From Sternotherus odoratus (lineage: Eukaryota; Chordata; Testudines; Kinosternidae): a DNA stretch of 64,000 bases. The position numbers were made by a program, and so were the translations under genes. The notes below the pieces were generated by a model that made no database searches, was not told where the DNA came from, and was given only the letters and a program-made list of their open reading frames with translations. This document shows, one piece after another, positions 1-12,910 of this stretch. The stretch spans positions 167,515,434 to 167,579,433 of the forward strand of contig JAVMKO010000001.1 in assembly GCA_032164245.1 (NCBI GenBank), in the 5' to 3' direction. Within the stretch, counting starts at the first letter, position 1. Every line of letters begins with the position of its first letter.

Positions 1-274
1 TTTGTTGGTTTGTTTTTTAAATTGTGCCATAAACATCCAACTCTCTAATATTGCATATATTGGTTCAATTGATAGAAAAAACAGTTCATATAAAAACCTG
101 CCATTTCCACGTGTTTTTTTATCATTAATCATAGTCGCTAATGTATTTTGTAAAATGTATGCCTTGTTAATGTTTATGTATTCATATACTGTACTCATGC
201 TTGAGAAGCTTCTTAATTTATTGGATTTTGTATAGTGAAGAGAAACGTGTCTGTTTTGCAAGCAGGGATTGTAA

Positions 275-843
275 CAGATATGGGCAAACTTTTTGGCCTG
301 AGGGCCATGTTGGCGTTGCAAAATTATATGGAGGGCCAGGTAGGGAAGGCTGTGCCTCCCCAAACAGCCTGGCTCTGCCCCCTGTCTGATCCCCTCCCAC
401 TTCCTGCCCCCAATTGTCCCCCTCAGGACCTCCAAGCCATCCAATGCCCCCCTGTTCCTTGTTTCCTGATCTCCCCTTCCCAAGACCCCCCCCCTCCTCC
501 AGACCTTCCAACCTAACTGCCCCCCCCCCAGTCCATCCCCTGACTGCCCCTGGAACTCTATACCCCTTATCCAACCCCACAGCCTTCTTAGCCTTAGAGC
601 AGCTTGTCTGGAGGCCTCGTAGTCCACTGGAACTCTCAGCCCCGCCCCCTTATCACGCTGCTGAGAGCGGCAGGAGCTCAGACCCTGCTGGAGCCAGCCA
701 CAGCGCTGCCCAGGAGCAGTGAGCCAGAGTGCTGGTGGCGCAGCACACTGAGGCTCCAAGAGAGGGGAGAGGGCGGGGGAACGCCACGGGGTAGCTCAAG
801 GGCCGGATAGGACGGGCCCATGGGCCGTAGTTTGCCCACCCTG
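275..843. mobile_element. hAT-type non-autonomous element (MITE), GC-rich
   Basis: The two ends are inverted copies of each other: CAG..TGGGCAAACT at 275 and the reverse complement AGTTTGCCCACCCTG at 829-843. The element is flanked by an imperfect 8-bp duplication (GATTGTAA at 267-274, AATTATAA at 844-851; 6 of 8 match), as expected for hAT transposition. The interior is C-rich and has no transposase. Open frames inside it are compositional. It lies in a BACE2 intron just upstream of the first exon in the window. The hAT assignment rests on the CAG termini and duplication length. Confidence 0.72.
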
Positions 844-1337
844 AATTATAATGTGACAAGACTTGAATTCACCATTCTGGTTCAGTAATTCCTTTTGCAC
901 TTCTGACTCTCTCTTTTTTTTTTTTTTTTTTTTTTTGCCTACTACAGAAACACAGGTAAAAAGTAGGTATAGTGTTTGAAATTTGTACTATTGGTAGTGA
1001 TTCAGTATGACAAGCAGGAGGGAGGACTGAAGTTCCCCAATTACTTTTTAAGTCAGGTGCATAGAACTGTAGGTCATATGTCAGCCTACTGTAATATGTT
1101 CAAATTATGGTGAGCCATTTCAACTGTGGGGGAAACCTTAATTCAACGTCTTTCATTCTTAGTCCTCGTTTTAACACAGGGTGCCCTCTGTAGAGTGCTG
1201 TCTGGTTCCATTAGGTAAAGATTTATGATGATTGCTACTGAAAAAGAATAGTCTAGTCATTGTTATGAAGCAACTGACTACACCATTTAACCTGCATATA
1301 GTATATTAACTCTGTTCCTTCCCTCTTGTTTTCTTAG

Positions 1338-4333
<2,996 letters not shown>

Positions 4334-4483
4334 ATCCAAGCATTCTCCTCTGGATTCTGGACTGGTTCCCAGCTTGCATGCTGGGATAAAAATGAAACAC
4401 CATGGTCCTTATTTCCTAAACTTTCTATCTACCTGAGAGATGAAAACTCCAGCAGATCATTTCGGATTACTATTCTACCACAG
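4334..4483 (+). CDS. BACE2: BACE2 coding exon of the C-terminal lobe (probably exon 7)
   Basis: The exon is 150 nt, phase 0 at both ends, 50 residues. It starts IQAFSSGFWTGSQLACW and ends with the SFRITILPQ segment. Acceptor TAG is at 4331-4333; the donor is GTTTGA from 4484, a weaker site than the neighbours. FWTGSQLACW and the YLRDENSSRSFRITILPQ block are hallmarks of the BACE2 catalytic domain; the cysteine takes part in the domain's disulfides. The reading frame joins in phase with the exons on both sides. Confidence 0.95.
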
Positions 4484-5753
4484 GTTTGAACTGCTCTTCT
4501 TATTTGGATTTGATCAGATACACTACAATCGAATAACTTACAGCAATAGAGAAGTAAACTTTATGATGACTGGTTCTTTCATCATTGCATTGTACAGCTT
4601 TCCTGCTCATCCCATTTGTATCAAACTATTTTGGTGATGCAGAGATAATAAACCCCAATCATTTATTTTAACTATCATCGGAGTTCCTACTTAGAAACAT
4701 TGTTTTTTTAATTGTTGTGTGAAGAGGGCTACTTCTAGATCTGCTGAACATTTTTGATGAAATTTTAAAAATAAATTTTAAAAGGGAAAAATGTCAATGG
4801 CACTTAGTGGTAAAAATGGGAATGTTTTTGCAAACTGTGGACCAGAAGGGGGAGTTGTCAAATTGTGTCCCGTGTCGTGTCTCTCTCCTCTCTCTCTCCC
4901 TCCCTTCCTTCCCCCCCCTCCCCCGCTCACCATGATAGTGTGAGTTATGGCACTCTTGGCAAAGGACTTTATTATCCCTTTGCCAATTTCCATAAATTGG
5001 TCAGTTTGTTTTTATTGTCCTTATAGCCTAGATGCAGTATATACTACCTGGTTTTTAAAATATCATGAGCCACTTCTGCTTTAATCATAAACCAATATAA
5101 TTCCTGATCACCTTTTCAGCATTGGTGGCAATATGAACTAATCATTTAACATCAGTTTTACACCCTCTTACCTTGGCGGAAACATAGAGATAAACTTAAC
5201 ATGAAATAAAGCAAAGGCTTGATATAAGCTTTTTCAGTATTGACCATGTGGCTTGACAGTCTTTCATCCCTGAGTGAGAAACAAGGGTGTGGAACTGACT
5301 TTAGTTTATTCATTTAGAGGCTTGAAACTGACATGAATGCTGTCTGGATCCACTGCATCCAGATAATCCCTTTGAATATTTTTGTAATTTGAATGGATAT
5401 CCTTGGCTCCCCCTCCCCCTCCCCACACACACATAATATAAAATGTAAAAAGAACACTTAGATGAAAGTGAAGGTGACTTTTAAGTGCCAGCTAATTAAA
5501 AGTCCAAATTTAACCTATGTTCCTGGTTCTTAACTCCACTAACACTCTGTCCAATTTTAAAACACTCATCTTGAATGAATTAGAGCATTTCTTCTGAACT
5601 CCTGAATGCTCAAAATTAGAAATCAAAAGCTCTGAAGAACACTCCAGATTGAGCCGTGTTTATGCATAAATCTACAGTTATGAACTAATGTCATTACGTT
5701 CTAAATACTATGGATTTTTGCTACTTATTTTATTTATTTATATATTTGAATAG
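4484..5753 (+). other. BACE2: BACE2 intron, no genes
   Basis: This is intronic sequence of 1.27 kb. It contains a CT-rich low-complexity tract near 4875-4925 and a C-rich tract near 5408-5430. I see no transposon ends, RNA genes or further coding sequence. Confidence 0.75.
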
Positions 5754-5922
5754 CTTTATATTCAACCCATCCTTGGAATTGGACAGAATTTAGAATGCTA
5801 CCGGTTTGGCATCTCGTCCTCCACCAGTGCCCTTGTTATTGGTGCTACAGTTATGGAGGGCTTCTACGTTATCTTTGACCGGGCTCAGAAGAGAGTGGGC
5901 TTTGCAGTTAGTCCATGCGCAG
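5754..5922 (+). CDS. BACE2: BACE2 coding exon, end of the catalytic domain (probably exon 8)
   Basis: The exon is 169 nt (56 codons plus one base, phase 1 at the donor). It starts LYIQPILGIG, continues through YRFGISSS and VIGATVMEGFYVIFDR, and ends in AVSPCA. Acceptor TAG is at 5751-5753; donor GTAAGA starts at 5923. These residues finish the pepsin fold; AQKRVGFA is a conserved BACE2 segment. The single leftover base pairs with the first two bases of the exon at 24939 to make a glutamate codon, which supports both splice sites. Confidence 0.95.
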
Positions 5923-6764
5923 GTAAGAGAGACATTCCCCAGGGGAAATATCTGCCATTTTTAAAATTGGAGCTTTATCAGCTGCTCTGTCAACAAGGAC
6001 AATCATTTTACAAGTTTGCAATTGTAAATAAGTGGAGGCCAATGTGAACTTTCTACCATTGCCAATAAAGATGAGATCATCGTAATAAGCCAGCACAGCC
6101 TGTAAAGGGGTAAAAAATGTGACATTCTCACCTTTCGCCCCAAATATCTGCAAAGATCAAGGTAGGTAAAGGTGTGTGTATATAATATATTAAAGACTAT
6201 TACAGGCTTTTGATGGTGTTAAGCAAATGTCATTACCAAGGGGTACAGATTGAACTCCTGTCACTCATCTCTTTAACTAGTTTTTAGGGAACATCAGAGA
6301 GTGCATCAGTAATTTCTCTTGTGGGGTGCCAGAGCCTGGGCTCCATCACAAGCCTAAATGCCCCAAAGTGCTATTTTTAGCCCCACCGTGTGATCCTGAG
6401 TCAAATGATCCAGGCTGTAAGACTTGCTGCCATGGGTCTTTTGTAGCTGTGTAAACATACCTTAAGTGAGCCTAGCCAGCTGACTTAGTTTAAAGCAGCT
6501 TCTAAGCTGATGGGGCAGAGAGCCAACTGAGCCATAACTGGCTACCTGACAGCTTCCTCCTTCTCTATTCCCTGTCATTGTCATAAAACCATAGAACTGA
6601 ATGAAGTATCCAAATTCCGAGAATCTTGCGTCAAAGAAAAGGGATTAGACTTGCTGAATAAGAATACAATCTGCATTTACATTGGCTAAGATATAAACTG
6701 ATCACCAGCTGGTGCCAGGAAGAATTCCTCTCTCAACCAACCCCCTCAGCTCTGTGGTACAGTG
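5923..6764 (+). other. BACE2: Left end of the last BACE2 intron
   Basis: This is unique-looking intronic sequence between the exon at 5754 and the DIRS element. Small open frames here have no recognisable product. A degenerate 'GTAGCTGTGTAAACATACC' motif near 6446-6465 resembles the end of a decayed DNA-transposon repeat. Nothing else was recognised. Confidence 0.6.
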
Positions 6765-6811
6765 GAAAGAACAGTTACTCACCTTTCGTAACGTTTGTTC
6801 TTCGAGATGTG

Positions 6812-6976
6812 TTGCTCATGTCCATTCCCAGATGTGTGTGCGCACCGCGCATGCACGGTTTTCGGAACTTTTTCCCTAGCAATACCCGTAGGGTCGGCAG
6901 GGGCGACCCCTGGAGTGGCGCCGATATGGCGATGTATATATGCCCCTGCCGACCCTCCCCCGCTCAGTTCCTTCTT
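6812..6976. repeat. DIRS inverted terminal repeat, left copy
   Basis: The segment is identical to the reverse complement of 12505-12669. It contains the GGGTCGGCAGGGGCG and GCCGATATGGCGATGTATAT segments. The unique tip outside it (6765-6811) differs from the tip at the other end, as is normal for DIRS elements. Confidence 0.92.
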
Positions 6977-7012
6977 GCCGGTACTCCGACAGAGGGGAGG
7001 CGGGTGGGATTC

Positions 7013-7113
7013 GGAATGGACATGAGCAACACATCTCGAAGAACAAACGTTACGAAAGGTGAGTAACTGTTCTTTCTTCTTCGAGTGCTTGCTCATGTCC
7101 ATTCCCAGATGTG
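7013..7113. repeat. DIRS internal complementary region (circle-junction copy)
   Basis: 7013-7076 is the reverse complement of the left outer end (6765-6828). 7074-7113 is the reverse complement of the right outer end (12645-12684) with one mismatch. The two matches overlap by three bases (TTC at 7074-7076). In DIRS1-type elements this region templates repair of the terminal repeats and records the junction formed in the circular intermediate. Confidence 0.9.
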
Positions 7114-7125
7114 ACTTACGAGCAG

Positions 7126-8199
7126 TCATCTCGGAGGAGGGTGAGGAGTACTCTGAGTCCCTGCTGACAGGATCGCTTGACCCACAGCGGCATCCTCCAT
7201 CGACTGCTGCATGATGGCGTAGTGTGTCGCGAAGGTGTGAACGGAAGACCACGTCGCCGCTCTACAGATTTCCGCGATCGGAATGTGTGCCAGGAAGGCC
7301 GTAGATGCGGCCTGCGCTCTGGTCGAATGCGCTGTCAGTGCTGGAGGGGTAGCATTCGAGAGATTATAGCACAGTTTAATACACGATGTAATCCAGGCCG
7401 AAAGGCGCTGGGTGGAAACAGGTAACCCTTTCATCCTCTCGGCTACCGAAATAAAAAGTTGTGGAGATTTACGGAAGCTCTTAGTCCTGTCTATGTAAAA
7501 CGCCAGTGCCCTCTTTACATCTAAGGAATGGAGCATTCTCTCCCTGCTGTTAGCATGGGGCTTGGGAAAGAATACCGGTAGAAACACATCCTGGTTCAAA
7601 TGAAAGGGTGAGACTACCTTAGGGAGGAGAGCTGGGTGAGGACGTAACTGAACCTTATCGCTGTGGAAGACCGTGTAGGGAGGTTCAGAGGTGAGCGCCC
7701 TAATCTCAGAAACCCTACGGGCAGAAGTGATTGCCACTAAAAAGGCAGTCTTCCACGCGAGATAGGATAATGGGCATGAGGACATGGGCTCAAATGGAGG
7801 CCTCATTAGCGCCTTCAGAACCAGGTTGAGGTCCCAAGGGGAAATAGGCTGACGGACCTGGGGATATACCCTCTCCAATCCCTTTAAGAATCTGAGAACC
7901 AAGGGGTTACTAAATACCGAAGTACCCCCGAACCCCGGGTGGAAAGCCGATATAGCAGCAAGGTGCACCCGAACAGTAGAGATTGCTAAACCTTGCTGTT
8001 TCAGTTCAAGGAGGTAGTCTAAAACGTTGGCGACTGTAGAAGTCAGAGGGTCTCTGCCTTTACCCCGAGACCACAAGGAGAAACGCTTCCACTTGGCCGT
8101 GTACGTGACTCTGGTAGACGGTTTCCGACTACCGAGTAGGATATCCCTGACTGAATCCGAGCACCGCAGCTCTTCCGGATTCAGCCATGGATATTCCAC
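7126..8199 (-). CDS. DIRS tyrosine recombinase
   Basis: The frame encodes 357 residues, open throughout. It resembles the phage-integrase-like recombinase that DIRS elements use in place of a DDE integrase to insert circular DNA. Visible catalytic residues are an arginine in SARRVSEIR (about 161), HSTR (H291, R294), a tryptophan/histidine patch WSSVH (317-321) and the nucleophile in ATHY (Y327). The N-terminal half looks like the helical core-binding domain. The start codon at 8199 overlaps the end of the RT frame by 19 bases, consistent with expression from one transcript. Codon integrity suggests recent activity or recent insertion. Confidence 0.9.
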   Translation of the reverse strand: MEYPWLNPEELRCSDSVRDILLGSRKPSTRVTYTAKWKRFSLWSRGKGRDPLTSTVANVLDYLLELKQQGLAISTVRVHLAAISAFHPGFGGTSVFSNPLVLRFLKGLERVYPQVRQPISPWDLNLVLKALMRPPFEPMSSCPLSYLAWKTAFLVAITSARRVSEIRALTSEPPYTVFHSDKVQLRPHPALLPKVVSPFHLNQDVFLPVFFPKPHANSRERMLHSLDVKRALAFYIDRTKSFRKSPQLFISVAERMKGLPVSTQRLSAWITSCIKLCYNLSNATPPALTAHSTRAQAASTAFLAHIPIAEICRAATWSSVHTFATHYAIMQQSMEDAAVGQAILSAGTQSTPHPPPR

Positions 8200-10193
8200 G
8201 CCGTGAGATGGAGGGACTGGAGGTCAGGGTGCAGCATCCTCCCGTGGTCCTGGGAAATCAATGTTGGAGAGAGGGGGAGTGTTAATGGCCTCGTCACACA
8301 CAGTGACATTAGGACTGTGTACCAGTGCTGGCGAGGCCAGGCCGGTGCTATTAGTATGAGGGATGCCCTGTCGTGACGAACCTTGAGCAGTACTTTGTGT
8401 ACAAGGGGAAATGGGGGAAATGCATAGAGCAGGCCCCCCGTCCACGGTATCTGAAAGGCATCTCCCTCCGACCCCGGACTGAGGTTCAGAAGGGAGCAAA
8501 ATCTGTGACATTTCCGGTTGGCCTTTGTGGCGAACAGGTCTATGAGGGGAAACCCCCACCGTAGGAAAAGTGAGAGGGCCACATCGGGCCTGAGGGACCA
8601 TTCGTGACCCCTGAATGAACGGCTGAGCGTGTCTGCCAGCACGTTCTGAGTCCCCGGGAGGTATGCGGCCGTGAGGGAGATCCCCAGTGGAATACAGAAA
8701 TCCCAAAGGGCGAGGGCTTCCCTGCACAGGCGAGAGGAGCGAGCACCACCCTGTCTGTTTATATAGAACATCGTGGCTGTATTGTCCGTTAGGACCGACA
8801 CATACCTGCATTGTAGGAGTGACTGGAACGTCTGGCATGCTAGACGGACCGCCCTGAGCTCCCTGACATTGATGTGAAGAGACAGCTCCTCCTGGGACCA
8901 TAGGCCTTGAGTTCGGATCTCCCCGAGGTGAGCCCCCCAGCCGAGGGCTGACGCATCGGTCACCAGGGTCAAAGATGGCTGGGGCTTGCGAAAAGGAACC
9001 CCGACGTCCAGGGACTGAGGCTGGAGCCACCATTGGAGGGAGCATCTGACCTCCAGTGGAATAGTCATAATGAGGTCTAGCGGGTCTCTGCGCTGTCTGT
9101 AGACCCCCGCGAACCATAATTGTATAGGTCTGAGGCGGAGTCTTGCATATGGCACCACATAAGTGCAGGCTGCCATATGTCCCATGAGGACCATGCAGTT
9201 TCTGGCTGTGGTGGTGGGAAACTGTAGGAGTGAATGAATGATGTCTCCGATGGCTTTGGCCCGGGAGGGAGGTAGGAACGCTCTTGCTTGTATGGAATAT
9301 AGTATGACCCCTATAAACTCGATCCTCTGGGTAGGAGTAAGGGTCGATTTTGGGACGTTTAGGATGAGCCCTAACCTGAGGAAGGTTGCCCTGATAAAAT
9401 GTAAGTGCATTTTCAGCAGGTTCCTGGAACTTGCTCTCACAAGCCAATCGTCCAGGTAGGGGTAGACGTGTATGCCTTTCCGTCTGAGGAAGGCTGCCAC
9501 CACTGCCATGCATTTTGTGAACACTCTTGGGGCGGTCGAGAGCCCGAAAGGGAGGACTGTGAACTGATAATGCCGATGCCCGCGTGTAAACCGCAGGAAT
9601 CTTCTGTGGCTTGGGATAATGGAGATATGGAAGTACGCATCTTTCAAATCGAGGGCCGCGAACCAGTCTCTGTGATCCATAGCTGGGATTATGGCGGCCA
9701 AGGACAACATTTGAAACTTCAACTTCTTTATGTAGGAGTTGAGGCCTCGCAAGTCTAGGATGGGACGAAGCCCACCTTTGGCCTTCGGGATAAGGAAATA
9801 ACGAGAGTAATATCCCTTGCCCCGAAATTCTTGAGGAACCTCCTCTATGGCACCCAAAGACAAGAGGGTATTTACCTCCTGATCCAAGAGTTGCTCGTGA
9901 GATGGGTCCCTGAAGAGGGACTGGGAAGGGGAATGAGTGGGTGGTAGGGTGCGGAATTGGATAGAATATCCCCCTTCTACGAGACTGAGCACCCACCTGT
10001 CTGAGGTGATAGAGGCCCAGACCTGGTAGAAGTGGGATAAGCGGTTCACAAAGGGTCGAGAGGTCAGAGATATAGGGACTGGTCCGTGGTCCTCGAGCGC
10101 ACCTTCAAAAACCGGTTCTTGGTTGGTGTGCCCCCGATGGTTGGGGCTGCCGTGAGCCAGATCTCGGGCGGCCACGGCCAGCTCCCCTGCCAC
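8181..10193 (-). CDS. DIRS reverse transcriptase, RNase H and DIRS-type methyltransferase
   Basis: The frame encodes 670 residues, open throughout. Reverse transcriptase covers roughly 100-350 with LDLKDAYFHI (181-190) and the catalytic YLDD (246-249). RNase H follows at about 408-525, with VTDASALGWG (D413), an E in NVRELRA, LTDN (D470) and NVLADTLSR (D521). A C-terminal domain at about 537-640 (LIDLFATKANRK, AFPPFPLVHK, APAWPRQHWY) matches the Dam-like methyltransferase domain that usually follows RNase H in DIRS1-like elements. The true start may lie upstream of the ATG at 10193, because this frame overlaps the gag end. Confidence 0.92.
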   Translation of the reverse strand: MAGELAVAARDLAHGSPNHRGHTNQEPVFEGALEDHGPVPISLTSRPFVNRLSHFYQVWASITSDRWVLSLVEGGYSIQFRTLPPTHSPSQSLFRDPSHEQLLDQEVNTLLSLGAIEEVPQEFRGKGYYSRYFLIPKAKGGLRPILDLRGLNSYIKKLKFQMLSLAAIIPAMDHRDWFAALDLKDAYFHISIIPSHRRFLRFTRGHRHYQFTVLPFGLSTAPRVFTKCMAVVAAFLRRKGIHVYPYLDDWLVRASSRNLLKMHLHFIRATFLRLGLILNVPKSTLTPTQRIEFIGVILYSIQARAFLPPSRAKAIGDIIHSLLQFPTTTARNCMVLMGHMAACTYVVPYARLRLRPIQLWFAGVYRQRRDPLDLIMTIPLEVRCSLQWWLQPQSLDVGVPFRKPQPSLTLVTDASALGWGAHLGEIRTQGLWSQEELSLHINVRELRAVRLACQTFQSLLQCRYVSVLTDNTATMFYINRQGGARSSRLCREALALWDFCIPLGISLTAAYLPGTQNVLADTLSRSFRGHEWSLRPDVALSLFLRWGFPLIDLFATKANRKCHRFCSLLNLSPGSEGDAFQIPWTGGLLYAFPPFPLVHKVLLKVRHDRASLILIAPAWPRQHWYTVLMSLCVTRPLTLPLSPTLISQDHGRMLHPDLQSLHLTAWNIHG

Positions 10194-12368
10194 CCTTCCT
10201 AGGTTGGTCTCTCCTTGCCTGGGGGGGTTGGTAAGGCCTAGGCGGAGGGGGAGGGGGAGGTCTGAAAGGTCTCCTCTGCGTTTGAGGGGTATGCAGGCCC
10301 AGAGACCGTAACATTGCCCTAGAATCCTTCATAGACTGCAGTTTTTTATCTGTATCGAGGTGGAACAGGCCCTGCCTATCGAATGGGAGGTCCTGTATGG
10401 TAGCCTGCACCGGGGGAGGGATCCCGGAGACCTGCAGCCAGGCACCTCTACGCATGACCACTCCAGTGGCCATTTGCCTGGAGGCTGAGTCGGCGGCATC
10501 TAGGCAGCTTGGAGTGCCGCCCTAGAAACCAGTCTGCCCTCTTCGATGATAGCCTTGAACTCGTTAACTGAGTCCTTGTGAACTTGTGGCTCAAATTTCT
10601 TCATGGCCGACCAGGAATTATAGGAGTATCTACTCAGGGCCGCCTGTTGGTTGGCAACCCTGAGTTGGAGTGCGGCCGAAGAGTATACTTTTCTGCCCAT
10701 TAGATCAAGCTTTTTAGCGTCCTGGGATCTGGGGGTGGGCCCCGTTTGGCCCTGACGTTCCCTATGATTCACTGCGTCCGCTACCAGGGAGCCTGGTGGC
10801 GGGTGGGTGAACAGGTACTCGCACCCAGTTCGTGGGGCAAAGTAGCGCCTCTCCACTCCCCTAGCAGTGGGCGGAAGGGATGAGGGTGTTTGCCACAGGT
10901 TCTCCATTGTGGACTGGATTCGCCGTATGAACGGGAGAGCTACCCTGGCTGGGGAATCCGATGTTAGAATGTCCACTGTGGGGTCATCATCCTCCTGGAT
11001 CTCTTCCACTCGGAGGTTGAGGTTTTGAGCTACCCTCCGAAGGGGATCCTGATGTCCCCGAACGTCCATAGGAGGCAGGGACGTGGAGGAGCCTGCAACG
11101 GCTTCATCCGGGGAGGAAGATGAAGAAGTGAATTGCTGGTCACCCGCCAGCTGCATAACCTGGATGTCCTGGTGGCCCTCTGCAGGTTGGGTGCCGTGGG
11201 TGGATTCCGGTTCCGAGGACCCCGGTGCCGGAAAATGCGGTGCCGGGTGCTCTACCGTGGCCTCCGCCTGGGGTCTAGTGACAGTAGCCGAAATCGGGCC
11301 GCGCGGCACCGGAGGGAGCGACATGGTAGTCGAGGGGGGCCCCTGAGCCTGGTGGTACGCAAATGGGGTCCAGAAGGGCCATTGGACTGGGCCCTGAGCT
11401 TCCTCCGCCCATTCCGAGTGACGCCTGTGATGGGAAGAACGCCGGTGCCGGGAATGGTGGGATCTGGAGGAGTGTCTGCTGTGCCTAGAGTAGGACCTGG
11501 ACGATCTGGAGTCCGACTCAGATGAGTAGTCCGACTGGGACCAAGGGGGCGCGGTGCCGTCCGGAGCGACGATGGGATGCGTCGGTGCCCGGGGTTCGCG
11601 GTGCCGATGCATCGGTTGGAGCGTGCCCGGTAGTGATGGTGCTGCAGAGAGCGTACCCGCACCGAGCGCCTCCTGGGAAGTTGACGGCACCGCGTCAAGC
11701 GGTACCGAAGCCGGTGCCATTGGCGGTATAATCGGTGCCATGGGCCGGGGAGGCGGTGCCGGGACGAGGAACTGCGGGACTGGATCTCCGGCCAAATCCA
11801 TGAGATCGGTCACCGCGTACAAAGCCTCAGGGGTTGAAGGCATATCCAACCCGGGCTGGTCTCTCTCTGGGGAAGAGGCTACCTTCAGAGAGGTGGGCGC
11901 GTCTTCTACCCGGGGAGCCGCCGGTGCAGGCTCGGCACGGGTCTTGCGCGCCTCAGACGACCGCGCCGCAGGAGGGCCATCAGCCGCCTTGCGTGCCGGA
12001 GAGCGGCCCCTTGGCTTCTTGGACGGCACCGGCGATTGTGAGCAGTGCCGTCGGGAAGAGGCAGCATGGTGCCGCGGTGATCGGTGCTTTGGAGCCTTCT
12101 TGGGCTTCGGTGCCGTGGTACCGTGAATGGAAGCCGGTGCACTGCTGGAAGTGGAAGGCTCAGCTGGCTGCAGGGCGGATTCCATCAAGATAAGCTTGAG
12201 ACGATAGTCTCTTTCCTTTTTTGTGCGGGGTTTGAAGCCCTTGCAGATAGAGCAACGCTCGGTTTGGTGACCTTCTCCTAAACACTTCAAACAATGGGAG
12301 TGAGGGTCACCAACCGGCATAGGCTTACCGCACTTTTCGCAGTTCTTAAATCCTGACGCCCCAGGCAT
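10105..12368 (-). pseudogene. DIRS gag-like protein, frameshifted
   Basis: The first 622 codons (12368 to 10500) start MPGASGFKNCEKCGKP and hold a cysteine/histidine cluster at the N-terminus (C10, C13, C26, C29, H34, C39, C42). A long Ser/Arg/Pro-rich central region follows, then a more conserved C-terminal part. The frame stops at 10500-10502, but a gag-like continuation is open in another frame down to 10105, ending in an Arg/Pro-rich, nucleic-acid-binding-like tail. A single-base loss at about 10500 would explain this. Gag packages the element RNA; this copy is probably unable to make the full protein. The break is described only; other readings (programmed frameshifting) are possible. 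Confidence 0.75.
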
Positions 12369-12504
12369 AACCCGGTGTCAGGGTACTAAACTACACTACA
12401 AACAAACTACTATTACTCTAACTAACAACAACAAGAACTAGAAGAACGGGTATCGCAAGAGAATGAAGCACAATGGCTCTGTTCCAGCAACCGCCACGGA
12501 CGGA

Positions 12505-12669
12505 AAGAAGGAACTGAGCGGGGGAGGGTCGGCAGGGGCATATATACATCGCCATATCGGCGCCACTCCAGGGGTCGCCCCTGCCGACCCTACGGGTATT
12601 GCTAGGGAAAAAGTTCCGAAAACCGTGCATGCGCGGTGCGCACACACATCTGGGAATGGACATGAGCAA
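12505..12669. repeat. DIRS inverted terminal repeat, right copy
   Basis: This is the reverse complement of 6812-6976 with no mismatch over 165 bp. On the minus strand it is the 5' end of the element, about 140 bp upstream of the gag start at 12368, so it probably carries promoter activity (inference). Confidence 0.92.
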
Positions 12670-12910
12670 GCACTCCAAGAAGAACACATTTGTCCGTGTT
12701 TATTATCAGAACTTTCTTTCTTCAGAGATCATGTGATGTAAGCCCCTAAAACAGGCTATTGTGCTGATGTGGCAATTCCCACACCCGTAAGAGTTGATAC
12801 ACCGACAGGTACACTCTTTGACTTCACTTCTTGACAACTTCCATATTCTAGTTATACAAGAGGTCTGGCAAAATAATTTTTCATCAAAAGCCATGACTAT
12901 TGTTATAAGT

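Larger units (their letters stand above)
6765..12684 (-). mobile_element. DIRS-like tyrosine-recombinase retrotransposon, nearly intact
   Basis: This is a 5.9-kb element on the minus strand in the order gag, RT/RNase H/methyltransferase, tyrosine recombinase, with inverted rather than direct terminal repeats, which is the DIRS1 layout. 6812-6976 and 12505-12669 are reverse complements with no mismatch over 165 bp. An internal complementary region at 7013-7113 matches the outer tip of both ends. Both termini show the trinucleotide GAA (6765-6767 and 12682-12684), the base set shared by the two halves of the internal region. DIRS elements replicate through a circular DNA and insert by recombinase without a target duplication; none is seen. 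The gag frame is broken once; the other two frames are open. It sits in the last BACE2 intron, antisense to the gene. Confidence 0.92.

Noticed and set aside
2..235. A 77-codon frame at the left edge as a missing BACE2 exon
   Set aside because: The translation does not resemble BACE2 and has no fitting splice sites.
8224..9996. A 590-codon minus-strand frame overlapping the DIRS RT
   Set aside because: It is the shadow of the RT frame, with no domain of its own.
11083..12193. Plus-strand frames of up to 190 codons opposite the DIRS gag
   Set aside because: They mirror the Ser/Arg/Pro-rich gag codons and have no recognisable motifs.
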